Shown in pieces: positions 38,976 to 51,362 of a DNA stretch of 64,000 nt; the first letter of the stretch is position 1; each line of letters begins with the position of its first letter. This DNA comes from Anaeramoeba ignava. Lineage: Eukaryota > Metamonada > Anaeramoebidae. The position numbers and the translations under genes are program-made. Below the pieces are notes generated by a model. The model was given only the letters and a program-made list of their open reading frames with translations, did not search any database and was not told where the DNA came from. The stretch covers positions 576,501 to 640,500 of the forward strand of contig JAPDFW010000081.1 of the NCBI GenBank assembly GCA_028826165.1, written 5' to 3'.

Positions 38976-40605
38976 TTTTATGTTAATTTTGTTCTTTAAT
39001 TAAAAGAAACACGAACTGAAGAATGAATTTTTAATTTTTAATTTTTATTTTTTTTTTTAATTTAAAAAATTTTTTTTTTTTTTAATAAAAAAAAGAAAAA
39101 AAGAAAGAAAAAAAAAGAAAAAGAAGAAAAAGAGTTAAATTTATTTTTTATTTAATTCTTTTTTTTTAAATTCTTTAATTAATTTATTTTAATTGGTATT
39201 TTTTATTAGGCGGTTGATCGAATAAAAAATAAATAAAAAAAAAGAAAAAGAAAAAAAAAAAATTTTTTATTTTAATTTAAAATTTTTAATTAAAAAAAAA
39301 GAAAAAAGAAGAAAAAGCAAAAACCAAAATTTTTATAAAACTTTATTCTAAAAATTAACCCTATTTGTTCTTTTTAATTTTTAAATTAATTTTTCTTATC
39401 AAATTTTTAATTATAATTTTTGATCATTTAATTTGTTTAATAATTAAAAAATAAAAATAAATTAAAATTAAAAATTAAAAATTAAATTTGGAGATTCTTT
39501 TTGTTTTAATTAAAAGTAAACCCTTTTTCAAAATTTAAGAAAAAAAAAAATTGATGAAAGAAAAGAGTTCCTTTTTCTTATTTTAATTTTAATTTAAATT
39601 TGATTTAATTTTAATTTAATTTTGATTTAATTTTGATTTAAATTTTGATTTAATTTTGATTTAATTTTGATTTGGTTTTGATTTAATTTTAATTTAATTT
39701 TAATTTAATTTTAATTTAATTTTAATTTAATTTTGATTTAATTTTGATTTAATTTTAATTTAATTTTAATTTAATTTTGATTTAAATTTTAATTTAATTT
39801 TGATTTAATTTTGATTTAATTTTGATTTAATTTTAATTTAATTTTGATTTAATTTTAATTTAATTTTTATTTTAATTTTGATTTTAATTTTTTTTTAATT
39901 TTAATTTAATTTTTGATTTAATTTTTAATTTAATTTGATTTAATTTTGATTTAATTTTTGATTTAATTTTAATTTAATTTTGATTTAATTTTAATTTAAT
40001 TTTTAATTTTGATTTAATTTTGATTTAATTTTGATTTAATTTTGATTTAATTTTGATTTTAATTTTGATTTAATTTGATTTAAATTTTGATTTAATTTAA
40101 TTTTGATTTAATTTTGATTTAATTTTAATTTAATTTTTAATTAATTTAATTTAATTTAATTTGATTTAAATTTAATTTAAATTTAATTTTAAATTTAATT
40201 TTAATTTAATTTTAATTTTAATTTTAATTTTAATTTAAATTTGATTTAATTTTGATTTAATTTTGATTTAATTTTGATTTAATTTTGATTTTAATTTTAA
40301 TTTTAATTTTAATTTAATTTTGATTTAATTTTGATTTAATTTTGATTTAATTTTGATTTAATTTTAATTTAATTTTGATTTAATTTTAATTTAAATTTAA
40401 TTTTAATTTTAATTTAATTTTAATTTAATTTTAATTTGATTTAAATTTTGATTTAATTTTGATTTAATTTTGATTTAATTTTGATTTAATTTTGATTTAA
40501 TTTTGATTTAATTTTGATTTAATTTTGATTTAATTTTGATTTAATTTGATTTGATTTTGATTTAATTTTAATTTGGTTTTGATTTGGTTTTGATTTGGTT
40601 GTGAT
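38976..40605. other. Long low-complexity intergenic region
   Basis: 38976-39580 has poly-A/poly-T tracts, AAAAG runs and no coding frame. 39590-40600 is a TTTTGATTTAAT/TTTTAATTTAAT 12-mer array ending at the stop of the carbamoyltransferase gene. No gene or RNA recognised. Confidence 0.75.
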
Positions 40606-43261
40606 TTATTTTTTATCACCAAGAAGCCAAATCAATAAAGCTTTTTGAGCATGAAGTCTGTTTTCAGCTTCATCAAAAACAATAGATTGAGGACCATCAA
40701 TAACTGAAGTAGTGACTTCTTTTTCTCTTTGAGCAGGAAGAGGATTCATAAAGAAAGCAGTAGGTTTTGCATGTTTCATAAGTTCATCATTAACTTGGAA
40801 CGATTGGAAAACTTTAAGTCTTTCTTCAGCTTCAGATTTTGGAATGTGATAAGAAAGCCAACTATCATTATAAACAATATCAACTCCTTCAACTGCTGCT
40901 TTGGCATCGTGCATTACTGTTACTTTTCCTCCTGTTTTTGAACAGATTTCTTCGCATTCTTTTATTACTTGTTCTTCCATTGCATATTTTTCTCCTTCTG
41001 GTCCTCCAACATTTATTTCAATTCCTAAAAGTGCTGCTGTTCTCATTAAATCATATGTTACATTGTTCGCACAATCTCCTACATATGCTAATTTAAGTCC
41101 TTCGAATTTTCCGAACTTTTCTTTAACTAATTAAATAAATATTTATTTTAATATTGATTTAATATTGATTTTAATATTGATTTAAATATTTGATTTAAAT
41201 ATTGTTTGATTTAAATATTTGATTTAAATATTGTTTGATTTAAATATTTGATTTAAACATTAGATTTAAATATTATTTGATTTAAATATTGTTTGATTTA
41301 AATATTGTTTGATTTAAATATTTGATTTAAATATTGTTTGATTTAAATATTTATTGATTTAAATATTATTTGATTTAAATATTTATTGATTTAAATATTA
41401 TTTGATTTAAATATTTATTGATTTAAATATGATTTATTTAAATATTTGATTTAAATAATATTTGATTTAAATATTTGATTTAAATATTATTTGATTTAAA
41501 TATTATTTGATTTAAATATTTGATTTTAAATATTATTTGATTTAAATATTTATTTAAATATTATTTGATTTAAATATTTGATTTTAAATATTGTTTGATT
41601 TAAATATTGTTTTAAATATTATTTGATTTTAAATATTGATTTAAATATTGATTTAAATATTAGATTTAAATATTATTTGATTTTAAATATTTGATTTTAA
41701 ATAATATTTGATTTTTAATGTTTGATTTAAATATTGATTTAAATATTATTTGATTTAAATATTAATTAAATATTATTTGATTTAAATATTATTAGATTTA
41801 AATATTGTTTGATTTAAATATTATTTGATTTAAATATTGTTTGATTTTAATATTTGATTTAAATATTTGATTTTAATATTTGATTTAAATATTTGATTTA
41901 AATATTTGATTTAAATATTGATTTTAATATTTGATTTTAATATTTGATTTAAATATTATTTGATTTAAATATTATTTGATTTAAATATTATTTGATTTAA
42001 ATATTGATTTAAATATTGATTTAAATATTAGATTTAAATATTAGATTTAAATATTAGATTTAAATATTAATCTTTTTTTACTTGTAAGGAAATCTGCAAG
42101 CATTTGACAAGGATGCGCAAAATCATCAAGTCCTAAAAATAGAGTATTTGATTTAAAATAATTTATATTTATATAATTAATGAATGATAAAAAAAAGAAA
42201 GACAAACAAACCATTAATAATTGGAATTGTAGAATAACGAGAAAGTTCTTGAATAGCAACTCTTTGTTTGACTCTTGCCATAATACAATCAACCATTCTT
42301 GAAAGAACCATTGCAGTATCATGATAACTCTCTTTTTCTCCAAGTGGTGAATCAGTAATAGAATAAAAAATCTAAAAAGAAAAAAAATGATTAAAAAAAA
42401 TTTTTTGATCAAAAAAAAATAAAAAGATGAGAAAAAAAAAATTAAATTGTAAATATACAGCGTGTCCCCCCATTTGAGTCATTCCTGTTTCAAAAGAAAC
42501 TCTTGTCTAAAAAAATTAAAAAATTCAAATAAAATTCAATTAAAATTCAATTAAATAATTCAATTAAATAATTCAAATAAAATTCAATTAAATAATTCAA
42601 TTAAATAATTCAATTAAAATTCAAATAAAATTCAATTATATAATTCAATAAAATAATTCAATAAAATAATTCAATAAAATAATTCAATAAAATAATTCAA
42701 TTAAATAATTCAATTAAATAATTCAATTAAAATTCAATTAAAATTCAATAAAAAATTCAATTAAAATTCAATTATAAAATTCAATTAAAATTAAATTAAA
42801 ATTAAATTAAATAATTCAATTAAATTAAAATTCAATTAAATAATTCAATTAAATAATTCAATAAAATAATTCAATTAAAATTAAATAAAAATTCAATTAA
42901 ATAATTCAATTAAAATTCAATTATAATTCAATTATAAAAATTCAATTAAAATTCAATTATAAAAATTCAAACTCGAAGAGATGGTTTTTCAAAAAGCATT
43001 AATAAGGTTTTTTTCTCAAGTGCATTTGCAAATTGTTTTGGGTTCTTTTTCACTTCAAGAGCTAAATCAATAATCTTTAAAAATTCTTCACTTTTTAAAT
43101 CAGTAATTTTTGTAATATGTCTAACTGGCTAAAAGAATTAAAATAAATCAATCAAAAAAAAAAGAAAAAATTTTATTTTTTATTTTTATTTATTTTTTAA
43201 TTTAATTGCTGATTTGGAAAAAAAAAATTCAATAAAGTCAAAATAAAGAATTTACTTCCAT
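40606..43261 (-). CDS. Ornithine-carbamoyltransferase-like enzyme with altered substrate motifs
   Basis: 313-aa model from six exons: 43256-43261 (only ATG GAA), 42973-43128, 42459-42506, 42212-42371, 42082-42132, 40606-41126. The carbamoyl-phosphate half is standard ([46 protein letters not shown]). In the amino-acid half the usual SMG loop reads DSWLSYHIPK (SYH at 232-234), and the usual HCLP motif reads NPLP (268-271), so the ornithine-side Cys is Pro. The C-terminus FDEAENRLHAQKALLIWLL is OTC-like. Arginine dihydrolase-pathway OTC is common in anaerobic protists, but these changes leave the second substrate open. Confidence 0.9.
41127..42081. repeat. TTTAAATATTTGA array, carbamoyltransferase intron
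   Basis: 955-nt intron of TTTAAATATT(T)GATT units in irregular order. Confidence 0.9.
42507..42972. repeat. AATTCAATTAAAT array, carbamoyltransferase intron
   Basis: 466-nt intron of AATTCAATTAAAATTCAATTAAAT-like units. Confidence 0.9.
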
Positions 43262-43405
43262 AACTCAAATAAAAAATAATTGTAAAGAAAAAAAATGAAA
43301 TTTTAAAAAAAAAAAAAGGAAAAAATTTTTTTTTCATTTTTTAATTTTCTTGTTTTTTTTTTTGAATTGAAATTTTTAAAATTTTCTTTTTGTGTTCAAA
43401 ATAAA
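43262..43405. promoter_or_regulatory. Short divergent promoter region
   Basis: 144 bp between the carbamoyltransferase start (-) and the SLC35E3-like start (+). It holds poly-A and poly-T tracts and TTTTTGAATTGAAATTTTT; a similar word occurs at about 2935-2952 upstream of the SLC44 gene. Confidence 0.4.
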
Positions 43406-45869
43406 ATGCAATTTTTTGCAGATCTTCGAGAAACAGAACCAAAAACATTATTTGCAATGGGACTTAATTTTGCATCATCATTAAGCATAGTTTATTTCAA
43501 TAAAAAAATTTTTCTAGAAGGATTTAATTACAGTACAACAGTTGTTGCACTTCATTTTCTTTTTACTTCAATTGGGATACATCTTTGTGCTTATTTCAAG
43601 CTTTTTGAACCAAAAAAGATTCCATTCAAATCTGTTCTCAAACTTACTTTGAGTTTTTGTGGTTTTGTTGTTTTGACAAACTTATCTTTACAATACAATT
43701 CAGTTGGTTTTTATCAATTAATGAAAATTCTTACTTCTTTTTTTATTATTATCATCCAAATTCTTATTTATCGCGTCGAATTTGGAAGTAAAATTATTCA
43801 AACTGTTTTTGTTGTTATTTTGGGTGTTGTTATTGGTTCAGTCACAGATTTTTCTTTTAATGTCCTTGGTTCAATTATTGCATTATGTGGAGTTATTGTT
43901 ACATCTTTTTATCAAATTGTATTTGTTTCAAATTTCTATTTCTAATTCTATTAATTTAATTTTAATTTTAATTTTAATTTTAATTTTAATTTTAATTTTA
44001 ATTTTTTTAATTTTAATTTTAATTTTAATTTAATTTTAATTTTAATTTTAATATTAATTTTATTTTATTTCTAATTTAATATTTAATTTTATTTCTATTT
44101 CTATTTCTATTTCTATTTCTAATTTCTATTTTTTAATTCTAATTTCTAATTCTAATTCTAATTCTAATTCTAATTCTAATTCTAATTCTATTTCTATTTC
44201 TATTTCTATTTCTATTTCTATTTCTATTTCTATTTCTATTTCTATTTCTATTTCTATTTCTATTTCTATTTCTATTTCTAATTTCTATTTCTATTTCTAT
44301 TTCTAATTCTATTTCTATTTCTATTTCTATTTCTATTTCTATTTCTATTTCTATTTCTGTTTTCTATTTCTATTTCTAATTCTATTAATTTTAATTTTTA
44401 ATTTTAATTTTTTTTTAATTATTAATTTCTAATTTCTATTTCTATTTCTATTTCTATTTCTATTTCTATTTATTTCTATTCTGTTTCTGTTTCTATTTCT
44501 TCTAATTTATTTCTGTTTCTATTTCTAATTCTAATTCTAATTCTAATTCTAATTCTAATTCTAATTCTGTTTCTATTTCTGTTTTTCTATTTCTATTTTG
44601 TTCTATTTCTGTTTCTATTCTATTTCTGTTTCTGTTTCTGTTTCTATTCTATTTCTATTTCTATTTCTATTTCTGTTCTGTTTCTATTTCTATTTCTATT
44701 TCTATTTCTATTTCTAATTCTATTTCTATTTCTATTTTCTATTTCTAATTCTATTTCTATTTCTGTTTCTATTTCTAATTCTAATTTTTATTCTATTTCT
44801 GTTTCTGTTTCTAATTCTATTTATTTCTAATTTCTATTTCTAATTCTGTTTTCTGTTTCTATTTCTAATTTCTATTTCTATTTCTAATTCTATTTCTATT
44901 TCTATTTCTAATTCTAATTCTAATTCTATTTCTATTTCTAATTCTATTTCTAATTCTAATTCTATTTCTATTTCTATTTCTATTTATTTTAATTCTAATT
45001 CTAATTCTAATTTAATTCTATTTCTATTTTTTTCTGTTTTATTTCTATTTCTAATTTCTAATTCTATTTCTATTTCTATTTCTATTTCTATTTCTATTTC
45101 TATTTCTAATTCTAATTCTATTTCTATTTCTATTTCTATTTCTATTTCTATTTCTATTTCTATTTCTATTTCTATTTCTATTTCTATTTCTATTTCTATT
45201 TCTAATTCTATTTCTATTTCTAATTCTATTTCTATTTCTAATTCTATTTCTATTTCTAAAGTGGGTTGGTTCTGAACAAAAATCTCAGAATATTGATAGT
45301 ACTCAATTATTATATTATCAAGCTCCATTATCATTTCTTTTACTTTGTTTTATTGCTCCAATGATGGATCCATTTTCAGAAATTGTTCATTTTAATTATA
45401 CACCTAAACTTGTTGTAAATAAAATTAAAATCAAAATCAAAATTAAAATTCATTTTGATTTAAAAATTAAAATTAAAATTCATTTTGATTTAAAAATTAA
45501 AATTAAAATTAATTTTGATTTAAAAATTAAAATTAAAATTCATTTTGATTTAAAAATTAAAATTAAAATTAAAATTTTTAGTTCTTCATCTTTACAAGTG
45601 CTTTTTTAAGTTTTTTTGTTAATATTTCAATTTATTTACTAATTGGAAAAACATCAGCATTAACTTATAATATTTTCGGACACACAAAAAGTGTTTGCAT
45701 TTTAATAGCACATTTTGTTGTTTTTAAAAGTCCTTTAAGTTGGAAACAAATTTTTGGAATATTACTTACTTTAGCTGGAGTTTTTAAATATACTCAATTA
45801 AAATTACAAAAAGAAAATAAACCAAATACTCCTCTTCCAACTGTTGATAAAGGAACATTAAAAGATTAA
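43406..45869 (+). CDS. SLC35E3-like sugar-phosphate/nucleotide-sugar transporter
   Basis: 317-aa drug/metabolite-superfamily carrier from exons 43406-43918, 45262-45414 and 45582-45869, all phase 0. Features are about ten hydrophobic segments and the early Asn-Lys pair NFASSLSIVYFNKKIF. The second exon gives WVGSEQKSQNIDSTQLLYYQAP, the SLC35E3 signature region (motif core LLYYQAP), and the last exon has SALTYNIFGHTKSV. It probably works in Golgi or ER membranes, exchanging a sugar-phosphate or nucleotide sugar. An in-frame TTG lies upstream at 43367, but the ATG at 43406 fits the family start. Confidence 0.92.
43945..45258. repeat. TTTCTA hexamer array in transporter intron
   Basis: The 1343-nt intron 43919-45261 begins with TTTTAA hexamers and becomes TTTCTA/ATTCTA with rare TTTCTG variants. 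The minus strand stays open and gives an artificial Glu-Ile peptide. Confidence 0.92.
45415..45581. repeat. Compound 30-bp repeat in transporter intron
   Basis: Four copies of a unit containing ATTCATTTTGATTT and AAAAATTAAAATT (about 30 bp). Confidence 0.85.
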
Positions 45870-46283
45870 TTAAAAGATAAATCCAATCCAATTTAATATT
45901 CTCCTTTTTTTTTTTTACTAAAAGATCTTTTCACTTTTTTTTTTTGTTTTTTTTTTTTTTGATTGAGAAAATAAAGTAAAATTTAAAAGAAAAGAAAAGA
46001 GAAAATTTTTATTTATTTATTATTTGATCAATTTAAATTAAATTTTTTATTAAATTTTTTTTTTAATTTTTTTTTGTTTGGTAAATAAAAAAAGAAGAAA
46101 AAGAAAAAGAAAGGAAATTGTGAATCCTTTTTCTTTTTTTAATTTCCATTTTTCCACATTTTTTTTTTTCAATTAAAAAATTTATTTTTCATTTTTTTTT
46201 CATTTTTTTTATTTTCTCATCTTTTTTTTTTAAATTAAATTAAATTAAATTAAATTAAAATAAATTAAAATAATAAAAGCACA
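45870..46283. other. Intergenic spacer with presumed promoter of the RGS gene
   Basis: 414 bp of poly-T and poly-A tracts ending in an AAATT run just before ATG 46284. No gene seen. Confidence 0.6.
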
Positions 46284-49200
46284 ATGGGAAATGCAAATCA
46301 AGTTAAATCAGTAATTGAGAAAAAAAAGATCTCATCATATAAACAAATGATATCAAGTTCTGATAAAACACTTTTTGTGGCAACTTCAAAAGGAAAGCTT
46401 ATTGAATTCAGCCAACCGACAATAGAACTTTTTGCAGCATCAACAAGGAAAGAAATGAGCAAAACTAAATTTGTTCATATTGTACCAAAAGTTCAAAAAA
46501 TTCCTGAAATTCAAAGCAAAAATAAAATGAAACTTATTATTGAAAATGCTTTGAAGTAAAAAAAATTTTTTTTATTCGTTTCTTTATTTCTTTTCAACCC
46601 TTTTTTAATGTTGAAATGTTTAATAGTTACTTTATAAAATTATTCAAATTATCTATTTTTAAACGCGAAGAAAATTAATTAAGAAATTTAACTGAAAAAT
46701 TGAAAAAGAAAAGAAAAATAAATTAAAATTAAAATAAATTAAAAATTAAAAAAAGAATTAAAATAAAAATAAAAAAAAAGAATTAAAATTAAAATTAAAA
46801 AAAGAATTAAAAAAAGAAAAGGAATTAGATCAAATTAAATTAAAAAAAGATCACTACATTTTACATCAAATCATTTTAATTTATTTCAATTTAAATTATT
46901 TCAAATCATTTCAAATCATTTCAATTTAAATCATTTCAATTTAAATCATTTCAAATTAAATTATTTCAATTTAAATTATTTCAATTTAAATCATTTCAAT
47001 TTAAATCATTTTTTAAATTAATTTTTAAATTTAAATTCATTTTTTGAATATTTAGAAGTGAAAAAGGTTTTACTGATGATGATTTCCAATGGAAAGATCT
47101 TCGCGGAAAGCTTTTTTGGACACATATTTGGATTACACCTTTAAGTCTTGATGGGAACTTTCGAATCCAATGCTTAATTGAAAAAATATCAAAACCACTT
47201 GCAATGATTGAAAAAGAAAAAGAAGAAGAACAAGCAAGATTAAGTAAAGAAGCAAAAGAAGAAAAACAAAGATTAAAAAAAGAACTGGAATCATTAAAAA
47301 AATCAATCAAACAATTAAAATTCGAAAAAAACAAATTAACGGCACAAATGGATCATCGAGGATCATTAGAAATGAGACTTCAGGCAATGAAAGAAAGACT
47401 GGAAAATATACAAAAAGAATCATCTTCTTTGATCCATGAAATTGATCAAGCCAACAAATCAGTTAAAAATCATCCAATTAATCAAGAAGCAAAAATTCAA
47501 GAACTTCGTTTATTGAAAAAAAAACTCAAATTTGAAAATCAAAAATTATATTCTCAACAAACAACTTCCGATTTATTGAAAAACGTTCGGAATGTTCGTG
47601 ATAAAATCAAATTAAGTGAAGATGAAACAAATAATATTCAAAAGGAGTTTATTCAGAAACAAGAAAAGCTTAAGGATTTGCAAGAAGCTTTACATACAAA
47701 AGCTGTTGAAGAAAAAATCTCTCTTTTCCAGAAAAAATTATTGAAAAAACAAACTCAAATCGAAAAGGAAAAGTATGAAATATCAAATTTAACAAGTTTT
47801 CTTCGCTCACAAAAAATTGCTGCTCAACAACAACTTGACTCAATGAAAATGCAGATCAAAGAGAAGAAAAACGAAAATAAAAATTTGCAAAAGGAAGTTG
47901 ATGCTTTATCAAAAGAGCTTACTTTAGCCGAAAGTGATTATGAATTGAGTCAAAATATTTCAAATAATTCGGATTCTATTGTTCAATCTGATCCAATTTC
48001 CATAAATGAACTTGCTGATAAAAAGTTGAAAAGATCGAATACAGTACCAGCAAAGTATATAATATTTAACAAAAATATTTAAATCAAATCAAATCAAATT
48101 AAATTAAATTAAAAATAAATATTTAAATCAAATCAAAAATAAATATTTAAATTAAATCAAAAATAAATATTTAAATCAAATCAAAAATAAATATTTAAAT
48201 CAAATCAAAAATAAATATTTAAATCAAATCAAAAATAAATATTTAAATCAAATCAAAAATAAATATTTAAATTAAATCAAAAATAAATATTTAAATTAAA
48301 TCAAAAATATTTAAATTAAATTAAAAATAAATACTTAAATTAAATCAAAAATAAATATTAAAAATAAATAAAAAAAAAAAAAATATTTTTAAATTAAATT
48401 AAATCAAAATTAAATATTTAAATTAAATTAAATCAAAATTAAATATTTAAATTAAATTAAATCAAAATTAAATATTTAAATTAAATTAAAAATAAATATT
48501 TAAATCAAAAAATAAATATTTAAATCAAATCAAAAATAAATATTTAAATTAAATCAAAAATATTTAAATTAAATCAAATCAAAAATATTTAAATCAAATC
48601 AAATCAAATTAAATTAAAAATAAATATTTAAATTAAATCAAAAAAAAATATTTTCCTTAGATTTCAAAATAATACTCCAACAAGAGACCCGTTTATTAAA
48701 GTACTTTTCGCAAAAACAAAATTTATTCAGTTTCTTTAATTTTAAGCAAATCATTTTAACATCAAATTTTACATTTAAAAAATTTTATTTTCTTTTCTTT
48801 TTGTTTAAAAAAAAAGTCAAACTTTAATCAAACTAATATTTTTGAAGTATTACGAGAACCTGTTGGTGTTATGCATTTCCAAGATTATCTTTCTCATCAA
48901 TTTGAGGTTGAAAATTTGATGATTTGTATTGCAATTTCAGAATTTAAAACAATTACAGATGAAAAAGTAATTCCAAAAATATTTAAATTTAAAATATTAA
49001 ATTTAAAATATTAAATTTAAAATATTAAATTTAAAATATTAAATTTAAAATATTCAATTTAAAATATTCAATTTAAATATTCAATTTAAAATATTCAATT
49101 TAAAATATTCAATTTAAAATATTCAATTTAAATATTCAATTTAAAATATTTAATTTAAATATTCAATTTAAATATTCAATTTAAAATATTCAATTTAAAA

Positions 49201-51054
49201 ATAATAAAGATGAGAAGAAAGAAAAGTGAAGAAATTTACAAAAAATTTATTAAGAAAGATTCAATATTTGAAATTTTCCTTGAAAATGAAGAAAGAGAAA
49301 ATCTTCGACAAATGATTTTAAATGGAGTTGCTTCTTCTGATATGTTTGATGAAGTTCAACAGATAATTTTAAAGCATTTATCAGATGAATCATTACCAAA
49401 TTTTATGAACACAATTTATTTTCAAAGTTTTTATCGCGATATGCAAACAAAAACAGTTGTTAAAATGCCTCATCAGGTTAATTTATCAACAATAATTTCT
49501 TTTTCAAAAAAAAAAGATTAATTTTTTAAATTTTTAAATTTAATTTCACAAAAAATGAAACCAAATTTAAACAGGCTTTGTTGGTTCATCAAGTTAATAG
49601 ATCTAATTCTTTAAATATGTCATTTAATATTTCTCAAACAATTCAATATAAATATCCATTTCAAGTTGCTTTGGAGTTGATTAAATCATTGATTGATATT
49701 TTAGCTTCTAATTTTTCAATAAGAACTCAACAAGTTGATTTAAATACACTTTCTCAATCAATTCCTTTTAGAAGATTTGCAAATGCAACATCTGAATTAC
49801 AAAATGTATTTTAATTTTTAAATCAAAATGAATTATAATTTTAAATTTAATTTTTAAATCAAAATGAATTTTAATTTTAATTTTGATTTTAATTTTAATT
49901 TTGATTTTAATTTTAATTTTAATTTTAATTTTAATTTTAATTTTAATTTTAAATTTTAATTTTAAAATAATTTTAATTTTTAAAGATAAAATTAAGTGAT
50001 TTAGAAAAAAATCAAATTATTCCATTTTTTGTTAATATCTACAATCTACTTTATTTACATGGAGCAATTCTTAATGGAGTACCACTTGATAAAGCAATGG
50101 AAAATAAATTTTTTCATGAAACAACTTATATTATTGATCATCATGTATTTTCACTAAATGATATTTTGCATGGAATTTTAAGATGCAATAAACCACAACC
50201 AAAATCAAATGAAAAAGTATTCTCTTCTCATGATAAAAGGTTATTTATTGTTCCAGAACAATTCGATTCAAGAGTTCATTTTGCTTTAACAGATTTGGAT
50301 CAAGAATCCCCTCCAATTCGCGTTTTTTATCCTCATAATTTTTCTCAATTTTTGGAACAACATACAAAAGCTTATCTTACAACTTATTTTAGAATTAGCA
50401 ATAAAACAAAAAGAGTAAAATATTCAAAATAAATATTCAAATAAATATTCAAAATATTTAAATAAATATTTAAATAAATATTCAAAATAAATATTTAAAA
50501 TAAATATTCAAAATATTTAAATAAATATTCAAAATATTCAAAATTAAAAATATTTAAATATTCAAATAAATATTCAAAATAAATATTCAAAATATTTAAA
50601 ATAAATATTTAAATATTCAAAATATTTAAAATAAATATTCAAAATATTTAAAATATATATTCAAAATATTTAAATAAATATTCAAAATATTTAAATAAAT
50701 ATTCAAAATATTTAAATAAATATTCAAAATATTAAAAATAAATATATTAAAATAAATATTTTAAATAAATATTCAAAATATTTAAAATATTTAAAATAAA
50801 TATTTAAATAAATAATATTCTTTCTGTAATTTAGGTTCTTCTTCCAAAAATGTTTGGTGTTTTTCCATCTGATTTTGGTGAAAATCATTCACAAATCATT
50901 CAATATATTTCACACTTTTTAGATGATAAAAAATTATTAAAATTATTCAAAATAAATCAACAATTTATATTTAAAATTAATATTCAAAAATAAATGTTCT
51001 TCCAAAGGTGTAATTATTTTCGACACAGATTATAATTATGATGAAAATATTTAA
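46284..51054 (+). CDS. PAS-like / coiled-coil / RGS / DUF547 multidomain protein, with +1 frame discontinuity near the C-terminus
   Basis: 868-aa model, exons 46284-46555, 47056-48054, 48661-48700, 48817-48966, 49210-49476, 49575-49805, 49986-50414, 50835-51054. An N-terminal PAS-like segment (residues 20-135: KGKLIEFSQPTIELFAAS, then LFWTHIWITPLSLDGNF) precedes a long charged coiled coil (about 140-400). An RGS domain follows (about 437-580: VMHFQDYLSHQFEVENLM, YFQSFYRDMQ), expected to stimulate G-alpha GTPase. A DUF547 domain closes the protein (655-868: FFVNIYNLLYLHGA, LNDILHGILR, VHFALTDLDQESPPIRVFYP, LLPKMFG). The frame hits TAA at 50991-50993 directly after AAA. A +1 skip continues through GVIIFDTDYNYDENI to TAA 51052-51054, completing DUF547. 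Repeats fill the introns. Confidence 0.85.
48070..48650. repeat. AAATATTTAAATCAAATC array in RGS-gene intron
   Basis: The intron 48055-48660 is made of AAATATTTAAAT(C/T)AAATCAAAAAT units of about 23 bp. Confidence 0.9.
48970..49205. repeat. AATTTAAAATATTCA array in RGS-gene intron
   Basis: Units of 13-14 bp (ATTTAAAATATTAA, then ATTTAAAATATTCA), filling intron 48967-49209. Confidence 0.88.
50415..50834. repeat. AAATATTCAAAATATTTAAAT array in RGS-gene intron
   Basis: Irregular mix of AAATATTCAA and ATATTTAAAT units, filling the DUF547 intron. Confidence 0.88.
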
Positions 51055-51362
51055 ATATTTTTTTAAAAGTTGACGATTCCATTTTTCAGTTCAATTTTTA
51101 TTTAAAAATAACAGAAAAAAAAAATTTTTAATTTTAATTTTAATTTAAAAAGAAATCGTCAATAAAAATTTAATTGTTTTTTTTTTTGAATATCAATTTG
51201 TTTTTTGTTTTGGAATCTAAAAAAAAAAATGAAATTAAAAAAATTCAATTCCAAAATTAAAAATTTTATTCTTTTTTATTTTGAAAAAGCAAAAAAAAGA
51301 GGAAAAAAGGAAAAAAGTGGAACAAAAAAAAAATTTCGATGTTGATTTAAATAATTATTTAA
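51055..51362. other. Convergent intergenic spacer
   Basis: 308 bp of AT-rich sequence with poly-A/T tracts between two 3' ends. No gene seen. Confidence 0.6.

Noticed and set aside
38976-39580. Possible RNA gene in the low-complexity spacer
   Set aside because: No tRNA-like cloverleaf, snRNA-like box or other recognisable structure was found by eye.
43367-43405. Upstream extension of the SLC35E3-like protein from a TTG
   Set aside because: No ATG there; the sequence is 5' flank, and the ATG at 43406 fits the family.
44984-45334. Glu-Ile-rich minus-strand frame
   Set aside because: Shadow of the TTTCTA intron array of the SLC35E3-like gene.
49806-51054. Extra intron in the DUF547 end instead of a frame shift
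   Set aside because: No GT donor lies between the last conserved residues and the restored frame that gives an intron of usable length; the short direct repeat ATTCAAAATAAAT/ATTCAAAAATAAAT does not have GT-AG ends.
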